From the NCBI GenBank assembly GCA_018676675.1, contig JABHEG010000093.1, forward strand, positions 1 to 59,037: 59,037 nt of DNA, in the 5' to 3' direction. Position numbers and translations under genes: made by a program. Every line of letters begins with the position of its first letter. The stretch's first letter is position 1. Of this stretch, positions 10,101-17,823 are shown piece by piece. The notes beneath the pieces were generated by a model, which saw only the letters and a program-made list of their open reading frames with translations, searched no databases and was not told the DNA's origin. This DNA comes from Lentisphaerota bacterium. Its GTDB lineage: Bacteria; Verrucomicrobiota; Lentisphaeria; Oligosphaerales; JABHEG01.

Positions 10101-10994
10101 TCCCAGGGCAGCCGCAAACTCACGTCGTAGCTGGACCTCAAAGGGCTCTTCGCCGGCAAAGGTCGCCAAGACCGCGTCGACATCAGCAAGTAACGCTGTG
10201 TTGAGCGTGGCAAAGGCCTCCATCAACGAGAGGATACCATCCACCCTCAAAGCGCCAGGCTCCGGAACCGGGGCAAGCGTCACCAGCGTGCTGCGAGCAC
10301 GGGCCGCCATCTCATCGAAGGCAAGCTTCGTACCGTCGATATAGCGCAAAAGGTCCTCAGTCGCCACGTCCTGCAGCCCTTGTCCCTCCGGTGTGCTCGC
10401 CTGCCCATATTTGCGTACCAAACGGTCGACGAACTGAAGGACGCCGTAGGGTGAAATGAGCGCAAAGCCGGGGACGGCAAGAGTCTCTCCGAGGGTGCGC
10501 CGTGCATGGTGTTCCTCGAGCTTCTCGACGCCGATCAAGTCGTCTGCATCCACGCCGGCAAAACGGCCGAAATCAACGTTCCCGCCAGACTCGTCCATGA
10601 GCTTGTATCGATGGGTCAGTCTGAGCAGAAAATCAGCAGGGCTGCGGACGATCAGTCCATGGATAGCCGAGAGGGGTACAAGCAGAGGCTTCGATGCGGT
10701 GATCCGGTCCGAACGTTCAAGGTAGGATTCGAAGGCTTCCTCCCATTCCATCCATTCCGCTCTCGGCAGTTCCTCAATTGCGGCCTTCAGTTCGGCCTGG
10801 AGCTCACGCGCCTCCGTGGCCTGGCCGAGCGTTAGAGTCGGGGCTGCTTCAAGGACAGCCAAGGCGTGGTTGGCCCTCGCGAAGCCCTCTCCCAAAGGCC
10901 CACCGTCAGCGCATACAGTCCACCCCAGGCTCAGCCAGAAGAAAGCAAAGAGTGCGGGGCCAATCCCGCCCGTCAGCCTGTTCAGTCCGTGCAT
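4137..10994 (-). CDS. Giant exported protein of unknown function (2285 aa)
   Basis: The start MHGLNRL at 10994 is supported by GGAGAAGG upstream and opens a signal peptide (hydrophobic LFAFFWLSLGWTVCA, cleavage near residue 28). Residues 30-1450 are a long acidic Leu/Glu/Arg-rich, mostly helical region without a domain I recognise. Residues about 1475-1560 are a Gly/Asp-rich linker. Residues about 1825-1925 resemble a CARDB/adhesion-type beta domain (DPEDRVAEVDEENNG). The C-terminus (about 2156-2285) has two beta modules starting GWNMVSLP and GWHLLGS. No membrane anchor or LPXTG-like signal is visible at the end. A very large surface or secreted structural protein fits. The gene stands alone on its strand, with a hexanucleotide array upstream. 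The uninterrupted frame over 6.8 kb shows it is real. Confidence 0.85.
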   Translation of the reverse strand: MHGLNRLTGGIGPALFAFFWLSLGWTVCADGGPLGEGFARANHALAVLEAAPTLTLGQATEARELQAELKAAIEELPRAEWMEWEEAFESYLERSDRITASKPLLVPLSAIHGLIVRSPADFLLRLTHRYKLMDESGGNVDFGRFAGVDADDLIGVEKLEEHHARRTLGETLAVPGFALISPYGVLQFVDRLVRKYGQASTPEGQGLQDVATEDLLRYIDGTKLAFDEMAARARSTLVTLAPVPEPGALRVDGILSLMEAFATLNTALLADVDAVLATFAGEEPFEVQLRREFAAALGGNLAPDVAGYGPRWRQFESSLWDSPFGHRTDIGEVHVSKGTVNMLTNRLPGTVSHLLRYPGIAELLVRDDFRSLTSATAYAALSQVDVVGHVPPPADLSLGDDVAEDGATLALPARRFQLLALLLDAWHEDVVGPDGEVDVDVFWSNLVLDDDLEEMLRLADVLIEEGRSRLRLFRAHSLSEEDYSLAKGILVSVRGELIELLQPALADVIGDAWGEVTNRVAGRFQDLVGDFRELTVLAHSRVAFESGEELVFDPRRLKASVLDALLDASSLKDSSGRFHREAFLRLNGVDEHVLEDLLSPYDLERMLSFSFHAQHMISGRADTFAEEELLFRLVPRLVGRFGVAVPDELRHHLASGLPLLVKPGHSLEAVVKGIVREECRRALTSLSSRSPGDLEGLLAGRECLRELSRTLRERLEPFIDPLPSRDVGALESWINWTWNEAANVRAVRERFDQTIAGVSSLRQGDVLVPVRDVLHIPAFPWSSEYDRELFVGLAASDFAGAETRSEADAYRYFRFGAREGADPEALSQLGRIQVVVTLVERLLRAASSSGQWDHGLRPIFFLRNGVLYVEVEQLRLHVKGVRAMVARVEAAAREIGEEAEERLIAERSPRYTIAAIMEQHEEIVLGSRLALLELLEDEASKHERRDVILAESPVSQLFQHHVFDVLGANVAAGDLVVEYDGADVSVPVEGITLVLLGHLRDRVRGDLAAHHFALLPGISLGLVRGLHRLEDYMGEQVIALPRTSEYVQITSQISELGYMQLASHIVSTFAEDLIDPDTSTVVLERVLSTLSDTGRARECLYQELAAIRDRVVTELGELPLELDLEALAALRELLDDAKVELARLPTDFVTGLDLDGAALEELAGELELFINALYGEIKEERDLLLDRALLVYSVWIGDAPHVIECPLDDSTVGRFIAFADGIAGTGPEVSAGGGSGFSAICTDVFCFPASSSGRMVTPFWSPVPPVTYDPGHHPTRFGMTLAFARLLVRYGQFALAETEGQVAGVSMDAFLLELEHDDTDRARRRIDAIRDRELPAIEAFIESLRADDGSLSVAELAGVAERLLAIRERLVVLSEDAFEEARDAWSAFVELYEGSLFDAVLSVETAEGGARFDGRVLDEVLMRAYHSGRIDVERLVPFLEMIENGETTWDYSRFRSLPYRYWDWWSDGDFFSFGGQEGGIVDATGGGTDSAAGAFTLGDLAALPGVDGPDLNGVDVSEKDRLVVTPGDAAQLLGLLNIRAISPGSGVDGGGWLDSTKAGVAADEAIVGGANEEVELREAFALEEKSYRFRVFELLPGLVLEAGRGVLDEVGVVIPAEFAAYLAGDVTNGTAEQDLVPLEEGADVAAVDCTAGADDPVLLELCRKTAMQVAGPEPGFAHVHAYPWRSHLPGVGRLFFAEDEFDIVVDVSFLAMPEDQDALFAALREAFVAQWFAADVVRLAPRPMWLAVPSRKRLPGRQSLVLGIVLARTDAVRSYWRVTVPVARLIGDEASVDPELGSGSFVRVEDILVGAAADETPGAGPAPEHRLGGTQVTILFRNLDAPDGQEGRESVGGACESVDVVPIRPGETRSAIGFLPILSATREESDDGEAVAVRIEVIADPEDRVAEVDEENNGLILTVGRKPEPQGRFRARAVLIPGAEAAEDSVAVLARLTCLGHRALVLQFPSALQLDVALGDSFIWSTQRVFTQALTRVVVAPGETHEWRVDIPLSDVDEDVEALLSVRAFLVGTEYEAVTDLLFLPVPSDVDGVADRDRLFKPSPEEAGNGGWTDDVIVGDPADSVLIDIPPGSGGPAELALLHVADGASVTASETGLFIGPGESFLGHAYVAFDVLRDGRSEAESRSIRVGPQEFTLHVRSGWNMVSLPIVPFEPLDELLGRVSSGVAWAWRDGSYDRVRTAEPGVGFWLYCESDAELSFVGDPTSREDVELAPGWHLLGSVNDRDVPEATGVGAVFEWRKAAYGRAPDLRNGSAYWFLITEETRLSLD

Positions 10995-11294
10995 GGTCAC
11001 CTTCTCCGATCTCTCACGCGCCTCCGCACAACTGAAAGGCAGGTGCAGACAAGCCATGTCGGTGAACGCAGCGGTGCCCGACAGCGGCCCGACCGGCTGA
11101 GGAACTCCGGATGTGAAGTCGCGTTCACCGGTCTAAACGTACCACGCAAAGCGTGACAACTCGAACGCTTCGTCCGACAAGGGCGCTGGCGGACCAGATG
11201 GGACGACGAGACGCCAACGCCAACGCCAACGCCAACGCCAACGCCAACGCCAACGCCAACGCCAACGCCAACGCCAACGCCAACGCCAACGCAG
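10995..11294. other. Intergenic leader of the giant gene
   Basis: A 300-nt region between the CPBP gene and the giant gene, both on the minus strand. It contains the hexamer array and otherwise no coding sequence. The short frames across the array (Asn-Ala or Val-Gly repeats) come from the repeat itself. Confidence 0.7.
11211..11292. repeat. Hexanucleotide tandem array (ACGCCA)x13.7
   Basis: 82 bp of uninterrupted ACGCCA units (GTTGGC-type units on the minus strand), with no mismatches that I can see. It starts 2 nt beyond the CPBP stop codon and ends about 216 nt before the giant gene start. Perfect arrays of this kind change length by slippage. Because a hexamer preserves reading frame, any effect would be on spacing or transcription rather than frame. 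Confidence 0.97.
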
Positions 11295-12068
11295 TCACTG
11301 TCCTGCGGCCACGAGAAACGGTCGGAATGCGGCGAATAAGGCCAGGGAAACGGCATTGTAGCCGGCGTGCAGGGCGATGGCCGCCCAGAGCGTGCCGTAC
11401 GTCGACCGTAGACGCTGCAAAGCAATACCCAGGACGAACAGAGCCGGAATCTGGAACGGCGCCTGATGAATCACCGCAAAGAGCAATGCCGTCAGTGCAG
11501 TCGCCGTCAATTCGCCATATGAGGCACGAAAGGCTTCGAAGAACACCAACCTGAACAGAATCTCCTCAGCGATTGGGGCAACAATGCCCATGGTGACCAT
11601 GGCTGACACCCAGAAAAGTGCCCCCGTCCCTCCAGACATGAGCAAAGCCATTGCCGGAGCTGCCTTCGGTGCCATGCCAAACCACCCGGCGATGCCCGCA
11701 ACCACCAGAGTCAGCGCGGCGTTCGCCGGGTACAGAACGGTGAGCGTCCAGGCAACACCTTTGCACCACCGGCTCGGGTCAGGCCGAGACAACCCCAGCC
11801 GTTCAGCAGATGTCCTGACCGTCCGCCCTCGACAGAGCACCCACAGGGCTGCCCCAAGCCCTGCACCGTGCACAGGCAACAGCCCAAGCCAAAGATTGGC
11901 CACTGCCGTCACCTGCCCGAGCGCTGTCCCCAGAAGCCACACCATCGGCAGAGCCGCGATCGCAGCCACCAGGGCCAGACGACCAGCCAAGCCGTACGAC
12001 GGTGACCCGCCCAACCTTCCGCCCTCACCCCCATCCGCCGAACCGCTTTTATGGGATACATCCTGCAT
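11295..12068 (-). CDS. CPBP-family intramembrane metalloprotease
   Basis: A 257-residue multi-pass membrane protein with about 7 hydrophobic segments. The C-terminal half carries the CPBP (CAAX protease and bacteriocin-processing, Abi) motifs: the EExxxR motif (APIAEEILFR, Glu168-Glu169, Arg173), FAVIHQ with His201, and LHAGYNAV (His234, Asn238). These are metal ligands or catalytic residues in the Rce1-like family. The substrate is unknown. The start at 12068 (MQDVSHK) is chosen over upstream codons, which would add a segment without features. There is no clear ribosome binding site, but a TATACT element lies a few bases upstream (see findings). It is divergent from pgk. Confidence 0.85.
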   Translation of the reverse strand: MQDVSHKSGSADGGEGGRLGGSPSYGLAGRLALVAAIAALPMVWLLGTALGQVTAVANLWLGLLPVHGAGLGAALWVLCRGRTVRTSAERLGLSRPDPSRWCKGVAWTLTVLYPANAALTLVVAGIAGWFGMAPKAAPAMALLMSGGTGALFWVSAMVTMGIVAPIAEEILFRLVFFEAFRASYGELTATALTALLFAVIHQAPFQIPALFVLGIALQRLRSTYGTLWAAIALHAGYNAVSLALFAAFRPFLVAAGQ

Positions 12069-12192
12069 GCTATAGTATAGGCTATTCGTTTGACCTATCC
12101 CATGAAGCAGAACCAGTTGTCGTCTCATCTCGACACGAGCTCGCCGGGAGGCAACGGGATTCCGTGGAAGCGATTCAGAAAGGACAGTTAAC

Positions 12193-13392
12193 GTGAACAA
12201 GAAGACCGTACGTGACGTCGATCTCACAGGGAAGCGCGTGCTCATGCGCGTGGACTTCAACGTCCCCATTACAGATGGAACGATCACGGATGATACGCGC
12301 ATTCAAGCGGCCCTGCCGAGTATCAAATACGTCATAGAGAACGGTGCCAGCCTCGTTCTGATGAGCCACCTCGGACGGCCCAAAGGGGAAAAGAAGCCCG
12401 AGTTCAGCCTGGCCCCGGTCGCCGCCTACCTCGACGGGCTCGTCGATGCCCCTGTAAAAATGGCCCCCGACACCATCGGTCCGGATGCCGAGGCGCTGGT
12501 CAAGAGTCTCGCTCCGGGCGAAATCTGTGTCCTCGAGAACACACGCTTCTATGCTCAGGAAGAAGGGAAGAAATGCACGCCCGAAGAGCATGAGGCTTTT
12601 GCGAAGGCGTTGGGAGCCCTTGGGGACGTGTACGTCAACGACGCGTTCGGGACAGCGCACCGCGCCCACGCGTCCACGGCAACCATCTGCAAGTACGTGG
12701 CAACCTGCGTCGCCGGATTCCTGATGGAGAAGGAACTCGACTACCTCGGGACAGCGGTTGAGGACCCGAAGCACCCCTTTGTCGCAATCATCGGAGGCGC
12801 AAAGGTGTCCGGCAAACTCGAGGTCCTCTTGAGTCTCATGGAGAAAGTCGATACCATCCTGATCGGCGGAGGCATGGCTTACACCTTCCTCAAAGCCCAG
12901 GGTCACGAGGTGGGGAACTCCCTCGTCGAGAACGATCTGCTGGGCGTCGCCAGGGACACGTTGGCCGCCGCCAAGGCCAAAGGCGTGGGCTTTCTGCTGC
13001 CCTGCGACAACCTGGCCGCCGACAAGTTCGATGCGGACGCCGCGACTCAACTGACCGGGCAGGATATCCCCAAGGGCTGGATGGCCCTGGACATCGGTCC
13101 CGAAGCCGCCGCGGAATACGCAGAAGAAATCGCGCAGGCCAGAACCATCGTCTGGAATGGTCCCATGGGATGCTTCGAGATGCCGGCATTTGCACCAGGA
13201 ACGATGACGATCTGCAAAGCCGTGGCAGACAGCGAAGCGACAAGCATAATCGGGGGAGGGGATTCGGTGAGCGCAGTCAACAAGAGCGGACTCGCCGACA
13301 AGATGAGCCACATCTCCACCGGTGGGGGTGCCTCACTCGAGTTCCTCGAAGGAAAGCCACTCCCGGGCGTCACAGCTCTTGAGGACAAATAG
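12193..13392 (+). CDS. pgk: Phosphoglycerate kinase
   Basis: A 399-residue PGK converting 1,3-bisphosphoglycerate and ADP to 3-phosphoglycerate and ATP in glycolysis. Visible signatures are KRVLMRVDFNVP at the N-terminus, LMSHLGRPKGE, LENTRFY, DAFGTAHRAHAST, GGAKVSGK, WNGPMGCFE and the C-terminal GGGDSVSAV with STGGGASLEFLEGKPLPG. The start is GTG at 12193, with AAAGGA at a good distance upstream. tpiA follows after 63 nt, so the two form a glycolytic pair. The full length matches the family. Confidence 0.98.
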   Translation: MNKKTVRDVDLTGKRVLMRVDFNVPITDGTITDDTRIQAALPSIKYVIENGASLVLMSHLGRPKGEKKPEFSLAPVAAYLDGLVDAPVKMAPDTIGPDAEALVKSLAPGEICVLENTRFYAQEEGKKCTPEEHEAFAKALGALGDVYVNDAFGTAHRAHASTATICKYVATCVAGFLMEKELDYLGTAVEDPKHPFVAIIGGAKVSGKLEVLLSLMEKVDTILIGGGMAYTFLKAQGHEVGNSLVENDLLGVARDTLAAAKAKGVGFLLPCDNLAADKFDADAATQLTGQDIPKGWMALDIGPEAAAEYAEEIAQARTIVWNGPMGCFEMPAFAPGTMTICKAVADSEATSIIGGGDSVSAVNKSGLADKMSHISTGGGASLEFLEGKPLPGVTALEDK

Positions 13393-13455
13393 ACTAGCAA
13401 ACGCCATATCGACACAGACACGCGGATTACATCAGGAAAAAAGGAACAGGTCACG

Positions 13456-14211
13456 ATGCCCAGGAAGACACTGATTGCCGGTAACTGGAAAATGAACAAA
13501 ACGGTGGCGGAAGCACTCGAGCTCATTGACGGGCTCAAGGCAGGTGCTGCAGACATGGGTGCTGTCGAGGCTCTGGTATGCCCGCCGTTCACAGACCTGG
13601 CTGCCGTGGCTGCAGCCGTTGCAGGAACGCCCATCATGGTCGGGGCCCAGAGCGTCCACTGGGCTGAATCCGGTGCCTTCACTGCTGAGATCTCGGCGGA
13701 TATGCTCAAGGAGATCCCGGTCACCCATGCGATCATCGGCCACAGTGAACGCCGGCAGTACTTCGCGGAGACCGATGAAACGGTCAACCTGCGCCTCAAG
13801 GCCGCCCTGGCGGCCGGCCTCACCCCCGTCGTCTGCTTCGGGGAGACACTTGAGCAGCGGCAGGCAGACGAGACACAGACCGTGGTCGAGACGCAAGTCA
13901 AGGGCGGCTTGGCGGACATCACGGCCGACCAAATGAAGAACGTCATCCTCGCCTACGAGCCTGTCTGGGCCATCGGCACGGGAATGACAGCCACTCCTGA
14001 GCAGGCCCAGGAAGTCCACGCATTTGTCCGGGGACTGCTGAACGCCGCCTTTGGTGCCGTTGCCGACGATGTGCAGATCCTGTATGGTGGGAGCGTCAAA
14101 GCGTCAAACGCTGCGGAACTGACGGGGCAACCCGACATCGATGGCGGTTTGGTGGGTGGAGCCAGCCTGAAAGCGGAAGATTTCCTCGGAATCATCCGGA
14201 ATTCCTGCTGA
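13456..14211 (+). CDS. tpiA: Triose-phosphate isomerase
   Basis: A 251-residue TIM-barrel enzyme interconverting dihydroxyacetone phosphate and glyceraldehyde 3-phosphate. Catalytic residues are in place: Lys12 in AGNWKMNK, His96 in IIGHSERR, Glu168 in AYEPVWAIGTG. The phosphate-binding end is YGGSVKASNA and GGLVGGASL. GGAAC lies upstream of the ATG. It is probably co-transcribed with pgk. A weak hairpin at 14220-14238 follows. Confidence 0.98.
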   Translation: MPRKTLIAGNWKMNKTVAEALELIDGLKAGAADMGAVEALVCPPFTDLAAVAAAVAGTPIMVGAQSVHWAESGAFTAEISADMLKEIPVTHAIIGHSERRQYFAETDETVNLRLKAALAAGLTPVVCFGETLEQRQADETQTVVETQVKGGLADITADQMKNVILAYEPVWAIGTGMTATPEQAQEVHAFVRGLLNAAFGAVADDVQILYGGSVKASNAAELTGQPDIDGGLVGGASLKAEDFLGIIRNSC

Positions 14212-14515
14212 CAAACTCGCCTGCCAGGGACCGGCAGGAAGCGTGGACGCGCAGGTCCATTCGGACCAACCAGGGCTCCCCGAATGCTCTGATTCGGGCC
14301 TCGGTCGACCACACAGAATCCCGGCGAGGGTTGTCTCACGACTTTTCCCAAGCCAGCACGTGCGCCAAGCCGGGAAGCGCTGCCGGAACGGGGATTCGCC
14401 GGCACATGGATGGACCGGAAACTGTTCAAGCCACGCTAAGCAGGGCGGTGAGGCAGATTCAGATGGGATCGCCCGCTTTTTCGTATTGGGGCAGGGAACA
14501 AAGCAACGGACTCGT
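14212..14515. other. Intergenic region upstream of the sigma factor
   Basis: 304 nt without a credible gene. A 6-bp stem (CCTGCC 14220-14225, GGCAGG 14233-14238) just after tpiA may be a weak terminator, though no T-run follows. I could not assign a clear promoter for the sigma factor gene. An autoregulated ECF promoter would be expected here, but no convincing GGAAC pair at a suitable spacing is seen. Confidence 0.5.
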
Positions 14516-15109
14516 ATGTCAAACTCGACGTTAGAACTCCCGGACAGGGAACTGATTGAGCGCTTCAACAGCGGCGAGCAGGAAGCGTTCGACATTCTCG
14601 TCCAGAAGCACTCCGGCAGGGCCTACCAAATTGCCTACGGGGTGTTGGGCAAACGGGAGGACGCAGAAGAGGTCGCCCAAGACGTCTTCGTTCGCGTTTA
14701 CAGGGCATTGCCAAGATTCAGAGGCGATTCGGAATTCACGACGTGGATGTACCGGATAGCCGTGAACCTGGCCCGCAACAAATACCGATGGAACAAGAGT
14801 CGAGGTGGACAACGAACGTTCAGCATAGATGCCCCGATCGAAGGTCTGAAGGACACGAACGCAGCAGGTATAGACCTGCCCGCTGAAAGTTTGACTCCCG
14901 ATGAGCAGATCTCCCTGGATGAGTTTCAGCAGAACATTTCGGTTGAACTCCAGCAACTGCCCCCCCTCTATCGAGAAGCATTGGTGCTGAGAAATGTCGA
15001 GCACATGAGCTATGAAGACATCGCTTCAGTGCTCGGCTGTAAGTTGGGTACCATTAAGTCACGGATCGCGCGTGCTCGCGAGGAACTGCGCAAGAGGCTA
15101 AGAGAATGA
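14516..15109 (+). CDS. ECF sigma factor (RpoE-like)
   Basis: A 197-residue extracytoplasmic-function sigma-70 factor with region 2 at about residues 17-85 (AFDILVQKHSGRAYQIAYGVLG, then DVFVRVYRALPRFRG and FTTWMYRIAVNLARNKYR) and region 4 at about 135-195 (LPPLYREALVLRN, MSYEDIASVLGCKLGTIKSRIARAREELRKRL). Regions 1.1 and 3 are absent, as expected. The ATG at 14516 is chosen because the protein starts directly before region 2. The long upstream extension of the frame has no features. It overlaps the next gene by ATGA, so sigma and anti-sigma are translationally coupled. Confidence 0.93.
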   Translation: MSNSTLELPDRELIERFNSGEQEAFDILVQKHSGRAYQIAYGVLGKREDAEEVAQDVFVRVYRALPRFRGDSEFTTWMYRIAVNLARNKYRWNKSRGGQRTFSIDAPIEGLKDTNAAGIDLPAESLTPDEQISLDEFQQNISVELQQLPPLYREALVLRNVEHMSYEDIASVLGCKLGTIKSRIARAREELRKRLRE

Positions 15110-15987
15110 ACGACGGGAAACACGAGCTTGCTGGTTGTCCTTCCGTAGAGGATCTTAGCGCATTCCATGACGACGCCCTCAATGACGGCAGCGTCGGGGA
15201 GCATGTGGCAGACTGCACAAGCTGCAGATCGACCATAGACACCTACACGGTGATAGACGATGCCGTTCAGTCTTTGGGAGATACGCCTGCGAACCTGGCA
15301 GAGCGGATACAGGAGCAATGCAAATCGCTCAAGCCTGAGCCCCTGATGTTCCGGGTTATGGGTTCCCCCATTTGGCGCCACGCTGCTGCCGCCGCCGCAG
15401 TGGCGCTGATTGCTGTGGCCATTCACTACGCTGTGGATTCCAGCTCGCCCGCGTCCTCTTCACACGCGGCCGCGATCTCACCGGAAGACTCCTTGACGCA
15501 CGCACCGGAAACCGTCGTTGTCGTCCCTCCCGCAGAGCTCCCACAGCTCCCCCCCCAACCGGGACCGGAGTACACCGGAAGAGACGGAGCAATACCATCC
15601 ACAGACCTGACCCGAGTGAATGCGGGAGGAACGGCGAAGGCCGTCCCAGGCACCGTTTCACTGGCCAATGCTGTACGCAAGGCAATCGTGCCGCCCCGCG
15701 TGAAGCACGTGTGGGTAGTCAAGAATGTCGAGGAAGCGATCGAGATGCTGCAACGCGCGCTTCCCGAGGGCATTTCCTGCACGACGACGGGAGACATTGG
15801 GAACAAGGCGTCCCTGCAACTGCTTCTGACCGATGAGCAGCTTCAGGCCCTCGTAGACCGGCTTGCAGAAGCGGGCTGGCCTCTCCTTTCCCCGGGCGTT
15901 CCTCAGCCCCGGAAGGGAGCTGAGCTCCTCCTGTCTCGGAGTGTGGTCAGGTATGACATTGACCTGGTCATCCCGGGTCGCGAGTAG
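15106..15987 (+). CDS. Zinc-finger anti-sigma factor, single-pass membrane
   Basis: A 293-residue protein that probably binds and inhibits the sigma factor encoded just upstream. The N-terminal ZAS domain has Cys11 and the H-x3-C-x2-C motif (His33, Cys37, Cys40). A single membrane helix (about residues 91-110, Ala/Val/Ile-rich) separates the cytoplasmic domain from a Pro-rich outer segment and a folded C-terminal domain (about 205-293) with a ferredoxin-like alternation of helices and strands. The C-terminal domain presumably senses an envelope signal. Its nature is not readable from sequence. The gene is convergent with dnaA. Confidence 0.85.
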   Translation: MNDGKHELAGCPSVEDLSAFHDDALNDGSVGEHVADCTSCRSTIDTYTVIDDAVQSLGDTPANLAERIQEQCKSLKPEPLMFRVMGSPIWRHAAAAAAVALIAVAIHYAVDSSSPASSSHAAAISPEDSLTHAPETVVVVPPAELPQLPPQPGPEYTGRDGAIPSTDLTRVNAGGTAKAVPGTVSLANAVRKAIVPPRVKHVWVVKNVEEAIEMLQRALPEGISCTTTGDIGNKASLQLLLTDEQLQALVDRLAEAGWPLLSPGVPQPRKGAELLLSRSVVRYDIDLVIPGRE

Positions 15988-16045
15988 CCCCTCTTCCTCC
16001 ACTGCATCGGTAGCGCATCCCTTCTCCCCAGCCTGAGGACGTTCC

Positions 16046-17410
16046 CTACACGCGGATCTTGCGCTCAAGCATCCCCAACTCACGACGGAAGTCCGCATTG
16101 TCGGACATGCGCCGTTTCACGGCTGCTTCGGCATGCAGAATAGTGGCGTGGTTACGGCTGAAGTGCTCAGCGATCGTGGGCGAGGAAAAGTCTGTCATCT
16201 TGCGACACAGGAACATCGCCACCTGGCGTGGGAAAGCGATATTTTGCGGCCGGCGTTTGCTGGTCATATCCGCAAGGCGAATGTCGTAGAATTCTGCAAC
16301 GGCCCGTTGGATCTGCTCCACCGTCACCAAACTCGATGCCTCCTCGTCCAGCAGCGGTCCAAGAAGCTGCTCCGCGGTGTCCTCCGTGATCCCTCCGCCA
16401 GTTACGGAAGCGTAGGATACCAAACGGATCAGTGCCCCCTCGAGACGGCGAATGTTCGACCGAATACGGCTGGCCACAAAGAACAGGACATCGTCACTGA
16501 GTTTCACCTCGTGAGTCGCCTGCTTCTTTCGCAGAATCGCGATCCGTGTTTCCAGGTCAGGCGGCAGGATATCGGTGGTCAATCCCCACTCGAAACGGGA
16601 TACCAAGCGCTTCTCCAGCCCCGCGATCTCATGGGGAGCCCGGTCTGATGTCAGTACAATCTGGCTGTGCCCGTTGTAGAGCGCATTAAACGTGTGGAAG
16701 AACTCCTCCTGCATCTGCTCTTTGCCCTTGAAGAAGTGGACATCGTCAATGAGCAGCAAGTCCAGATTCCGCAGTCGGCGGCGAAACTTCGACAGCGAGT
16801 TGTTGGTCAATCCATCGATGAAAGCGTTAGCGAATTCCTCGCTGGACAGATATTCGACCCGTGGACGCTTACGCCTGCGCATGACTTCTTGAGCGATCGC
16901 CTGAAGCAAATGCGTCTTCCCAAGCCCCGTCCCACCGTAGATGAAGAGGGGATTGTAGGTTTTTCCGGGAGACTTGGCCACCGCGGAAGCGGCTGCGTGA
17001 GCAAAGCGGCTACTGTCCCCAACCACGAATGAATCGAAGGTGAACCGACGGTTGTAGAGATTCTCGTCGGCTTCCCGGTTCCTGTCGCGCTTGCCCTTTC
17101 GGGCTGAAGGAGCAGGACGAGCCGAGGCGTCATCGCGCGGAGCGGGAGCTTGGGGTGGGGCTTCGTGCCCGGTCTCAAAGGTTACCGATGGCACGCTTCC
17201 TGTGACCTCGGTCAGCGTACCGCTGATGAGATCCTTGTAATTGATATTGAGCCAGTCCGAGAAGACCTCGTTCGTGACGCCCAGGCGACACTGCTTGGCA
17301 TCGATGGCCAAAGGGACAATGCCCGCGATCCAGCGGTCGTACGTGTCTTCGTTGAGAAGTGCACGTAGTCTCTTACACGCCTGTTGCCAGATCTCGGTCG
17401 TGTTGCCCAT
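16046..17410 (-). CDS. dnaA: Chromosomal replication initiator DnaA
   Basis: A 454-residue DnaA that opens the origin and loads the helicase. Domain I is at about residues 1-75, a Pro/Ala-rich linker (domain II) at 82-118, and AAA+ domain III starts at NRRFTFDSFV, with Walker A GGTGLGKT (159-166) and Walker B LLLIDD (218-223). Domain IV is a Trp-repressor-like DNA-binding domain. Its signature helix reads HFSRNHATILHA where most bacteria have FGGRDHTTVLHA, so it is one residue shorter with Asp to Asn and Thr to Ala changes (residues 418-424). The start ATG at 17410 follows AGGA. dnaN is not adjacent. The region upstream is a candidate origin. Confidence 0.97.
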   Translation of the reverse strand: MGNTTEIWQQACKRLRALLNEDTYDRWIAGIVPLAIDAKQCRLGVTNEVFSDWLNINYKDLISGTLTEVTGSVPSVTFETGHEAPPQAPAPRDDASARPAPSARKGKRDRNREADENLYNRRFTFDSFVVGDSSRFAHAAASAVAKSPGKTYNPLFIYGGTGLGKTHLLQAIAQEVMRRRKRPRVEYLSSEEFANAFIDGLTNNSLSKFRRRLRNLDLLLIDDVHFFKGKEQMQEEFFHTFNALYNGHSQIVLTSDRAPHEIAGLEKRLVSRFEWGLTTDILPPDLETRIAILRKKQATHEVKLSDDVLFFVASRIRSNIRRLEGALIRLVSYASVTGGGITEDTAEQLLGPLLDEEASSLVTVEQIQRAVAEFYDIRLADMTSKRRPQNIAFPRQVAMFLCRKMTDFSSPTIAEHFSRNHATILHAEAAVKRRMSDNADFRRELGMLERKIRV

Positions 17411-17823
17411 ATTCTTGTCCTGAGTCTCCAGAAGCGAGGAGCTTCAGCCCTCGTCGTTCGCGCCAACGCGGGGCACTGGTATTTCCGCTCGATCCTCACC
17501 GATCTGCGCGCAATCAACGCTCTGCTTTCCAGAGCCCCGGCCAAACACATTGCGCCGGACAGACGTCGGATACACGCACAGTCGAAACCGCCAAAAAGAA
17601 ATCGTCCGCAGACGCCAATCAACGTAGAGTAGCGTCCGTTAATCTGACAACAGCTAGCCCCCCCCGTGTTGTCACTCCACAGAAGGGCTCCCCGTATAGG
17701 TGGCCACTCCCAGCCACCGCCAGACAGAACACCTGCCTGACAGGCGACAACAGCGTGCACCGTTTCCGGGCACACAAACGCCAGCGAAAACAGGCAACGT
17801 CGCTGAACTACGGGATGTCTCTC

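Noticed and set aside
11153..11554. Protein with Asn-Ala dipeptide repeats
   Set aside because: It is the translation of the hexanucleotide array and runs antisense into the CPBP gene.
12175..13311. 378-codon minus-strand frame over pgk
   Set aside because: It is the shadow of a highly conserved pgk; its translation has no family features.
14243..14515. N-terminal extension of the ECF sigma factor
   Set aside because: The additional 91 residues are not part of any sigma factor region; the protein starts naturally at 14516.
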